64,000 bases of DNA from Acidimicrobiales bacterium (GTDB lineage: Bacteria > Actinomycetota > Acidimicrobiia > Acidimicrobiales > Palsa-688), in the NCBI GenBank assembly GCA_036378675.1, contig DASUWA010000027.1:1-64000 (forward strand), given 5' to 3'. The notes beneath the pieces were generated by a model. The model was not told the origin of the DNA. It did no database searches and saw only the letters and a program-made list of their open reading frames with translations. Shown here in pieces: positions 61,980-64,000 of the stretch; positions within the stretch are counted from its first letter, which is position 1; the number at the start of each line of letters is the position of its first letter. Both the position numbers and the translations under genes were made by a program.

Positions 61980-64000
61980 ATGACCCGCGTGGGGACGATT
62001 CCGCAGGCCGGGCCTCGTAGCGGGGCGGCCTTGGCGGAACCCCAGGGCGCTGCGGGTTTGCTTCGTCGTGATCATCTCTTGGCGGCGCTAGATCGCGCCT
62101 CCCTGAAGAAGGTGACCGTCATCTCGGCGCCTCCGGGGAGCGGGAAGACGTCCCTTCTGCGTGCGTGGTCTGACCGAGCCATCGGGGATCGCCGGGTCGC
62201 CTTCGTGTCGGTATCCTCTGACCAACAGGATGCCCAGCAGTTCTGGCTCGCCGTCTTGGGCGCGATCCGCCAAACGGATTCCACCGATAGGTCACGAGGC
62301 CCGGTCCCTACCCCTGTTCCTGACGTCGATGTGTTGGTCGACACGGTCGTATCGGAGCTCACCAACGCGGCGGGAGTCATCGTCTTGGTCATAGACGATC
62401 TCCACGAGCTGAGTTCAGCTGAAGCCGTCTCCCAACTCGAACACCTGCTCAGCGTTCTTCCGGAATCTGCGCGTCTGGTGCTGTCGTCCCGCCGCGACCC
62501 GCCGATCAGATTGCACCGGCTCAGGCTGGGTGACCAGGTCGCCGAGCTTCGCGCCGCGGATCTGCGGTTCACGGTGAGCGAGACACGCGAACTGCTCGCC
62601 GCTTCTCGGATCAGTTTGTCGGATTCTGGAGCGGCAGCGTTGTACGAACGTACGGAGGGCTGGGCCGCGGGACTGCGACTGGCCGTTATCTCACTCATCG
62701 GTCACCCGGAACCTGACCGCTTCGTCGATGAGTTCTCCGGGACCGACAGGGCGATCGGGGAATACCTGATGGCTGAGATGTTCGAGCGCCAGCCAGTCGA
62801 GGTTCAGAGCATGCTCTTGCGGACCTCGGTGGCCGATCGGTTGAATGGCGAGCTGGCCGACCTCCTGGCTGGCCGCCCGGGCTGTGAACAGGCGCTGCTG
62901 GCACTGGAGGACGCCAACGCGTTCGTAGTTTCGCTTGACCCCCAGCGCACCTGGTTCCGCTACCACCAGCTCCTGGCGGATTTCCTCCGGTTGGAACTGC
63001 GCCGGAAGTTGGCGCAGGAAGTTCCTGACCTGCACCGCAAGGCCGCAGCATGGTTCGCTGACCACGGTGAGCTCGTCGAGCCCATTCGCCATACACTCGA
63101 GGCCGGCGACTGGCCCGATGCTGCCCGGCTACTCGGCGACCATTTGTTCGGCCTGACCCTCGACGGTCAGGAAGGCAGCATCGCCGCGCTCTTACGGTCG
63201 TTCCCCCCCGGGGCATCAGCCAACCACCCTGAGTTGGCATTGGCTCAAGCAGCAACTCAGCTAACCCGGGGGCGGCTGGAGGACGCTTCGGCTCAACTGG
63301 CGGTGGCCGAGTCCCACCTCGAGTCAGCTCCTCCTGCCCGCCGCCGTCGCTTGGCGATAGCCACCGCGTCCCTGCGATTGTCAATCGCACAGCGCAGCGG
63401 CCAGTTCGCGAAAGTTGTCGAGCAGGTGAATCTGCTCGATGCGACGACCGCGGATGAGTCGAGCGGCCTGATCGGGATGGACGCCGAGTTGCGCGCAGTC
63501 GCGCTCATGAACCTCGGGATCGTCGAGACATGGTCGGGGCAATTCGCCGATGCCCACCGGCACGTAACCGAAGGAGCGACGCTCGCGGAGGCCATCGGGC
63601 GACCCTATATAGAGGTCGCGTGTCGCGCCTATCAAGCCTTTCCCTCGCCGCTCGTCTCGTTGACGACCGCGCGCCAACGCGGTCGTCACGCGATAGCTCT
63701 GGCCGAGCGCTATGGCCTGAGTGATCGCCCCGTGTTGGCGCCCGCGTTCGCGGCGGTTGCCTCAATAGAGGTGTGGACTGGCGACTTCGAGGAGGGCGAA
63801 CGTTACCTTCGGCGCGGTTGGCAAGTCCTGCAGCCAGACGTCGACCCTGCTCCCGAAGTGCTGCTGCACATGGTGACCGGCATGTTGCATGCCGGTCGCG
63901 GCGAGCATCAACGGGCACGGGAGGCGTTGACCGGCGCGGTAAGGGCGCAGTCACTTCTCACCGGTGTGCACATAGCGGCACCAGTGATCGCCGAATGGCT
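61980..64000 (+). CDS. MalT-like LAL transcriptional regulator, C-terminus off the window edge
   Basis: From ATG 61980 an open frame runs past base 64000. Residues about 30-300 form the STAND ATPase: LLRRDHLLAALDRASLKKVTVISAPPGSGKTSLLRAW (Walker A), VIVLVIDDLHEL (Walker B), LVLSSRRDPP, LRAADLRFTVSETRELL and the MalT-like winged helix YERTEGWAAGLRLA. The rest is TPR-like helical repeats. The LuxR helix-turn-helix expected at the C-terminus is beyond the window. Its start lies 30 nt after the insertion-sequence-like repeats. Confidence 0.88.
   Translation, partial: MTRVGTIPQAGPRSGAALAEPQGAAGLLRRDHLLAALDRASLKKVTVISAPPGSGKTSLLRAWSDRAIGDRRVAFVSVSSDQQDAQQFWLAVLGAIRQTDSTDRSRGPVPTPVPDVDVLVDTVVSELTNAAGVIVLVIDDLHELSSAEAVSQLEHLLSVLPESARLVLSSRRDPPIRLHRLRLGDQVAELRAADLRFTVSETRELLAASRISLSDSGAAALYERTEGWAAGLRLAVISLIGHPEPDRFVDEFSGTDRAIGEYLMAEMFERQPVEVQSMLLRTSVADRLNGELADLLAGRPGCEQALLALEDANAFVVSLDPQRTWFRYHQLLADFLRLELRRKLAQEVPDLHRKAAAWFADHGELVEPIRHTLEAGDWPDAARLLGDHLFGLTLDGQEGSIAALLRSFPPGASANHPELALAQAATQLTRGRLEDASAQLAVAESHLESAPPARRRRLAIATASLRLSIAQRSGQFAKVVEQVNLLDATTADESSGLIGMDAELRAVALMNLGIVETWSGQFADAHRHVTEGATLAEAIGRPYIEVACRAYQAFPSPLVSLTTARQRGRHAIALAERYGLSDRPVLAPAFAAVASIEVWTGDFEEGERYLRRGWQVLQPDVDPAPEVLLHMVTGMLHAGRGEHQRAREALTGAVRAQSLLTGVHIAAPVIAEW

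Noticed and set aside
1-64000. CRISPR arrays, tRNA or rRNA genes
   Set aside because: No regularly spaced repeats and no recognisable tRNA or rRNA sequence were seen on either strand.

Overview
The window is GC-rich, gene-dense bacterial DNA with GTG and TTG starts, many 4-nt start/stop overlaps and lipoprotein solute-binding proteins. It carries large LuxR-type (LAL) regulators and a GYW..DGG(V/I)F.FGDA..(F/Y)GS repeat protein. Together these point to an actinobacterium, plausibly of the Acidimicrobiia. The lineage is an inference from gene content; there is no rRNA or other marker here. I saw no tRNA, rRNA, CRISPR array or intact mobile element.

Layout. 1-4.7 kb: small regulator/effector pairs (TetR with a divergent short-chain dehydrogenase, ArsR with a divergent DHA2-type exporter, and an XRE/MmyB-like regulator). 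4.9-7.0 kb: a 717-residue protein with a nitrilase-like Glu-Lys-Cys core and an unrecognised N-terminal half. 7.0-9.7 kb: an ACT-domain protein and, divergently, an unusual alpha/beta-hydrolase fused to two ACT domains.

9.7-29.4 kb is the highlight: one long minus-strand block. Its main part (26.7 down to 9.7 kb) is headed by an RNA with the hallmark sequences of the ykkC / guanidine-I riboswitch, followed by a terminator built on the riboswitch's own conserved 3' strand. Below it lie sixteen tightly packed genes: a glutamine-synthetase-like ligase, a creatininase-family amidohydrolase, a gamma-glutamyl hydrolase-like (C26) enzyme, a short-chain dehydrogenase, a complete Dpp/Opp-type ABC importer, a Rieske oxygenase, a guanidine-hydrolase (GdmH)-like ureohydrolase, a metallo-beta-lactamase-fold hydrolase and ureABCFGD. 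Read as a pathway, a guanidine compound is imported and perhaps N-dealkylated by the Rieske enzyme. It is then hydrolysed to urea plus ammonia, urease releases the remaining nitrogen, and the ligase/hydrolase pair may handle ammonia or the released amine. An amidohydrolase and a second binding protein lie just upstream, and a divergent M20 peptidase follows.

30.8-35.6 kb: an Rrf2-type regulator followed by pstSCAB, with a similar AT-rich element in front of both. 35.6-43.4 kb: the repeat protein, a cysteine-dioxygenase-like cupin, a rhodanese and a second Rrf2 regulator. Also here are a CopD-like membrane protein fused to a periplasmic-binding-like domain, an exported SBP56/methanethiol-oxidase-like protein and a mucin-like anchored protein. 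This looks like a sulfur/copper module. 43.5-46.9 kb: a VIT1/CCC1 transporter with a 24-codon upstream ORF, and a thioredoxin-reductase-like / LUD / DsbA-like operon.

47-64 kb: three LAL regulators, one broken by a frameshift, flank a run of small plus-strand genes for redox and stress functions (hydrolase, STAS, DUF1275 with a divergent LysR, aldo/keto reductase, beta-hydroxyacid dehydrogenase, Dps-like, metallo-hydrolase, epimerase-like, epoxide-hydrolase-like). A decayed second copy of the metallo-hydrolase and a repeat resembling an insertion-sequence end lie near 61-62 kb.
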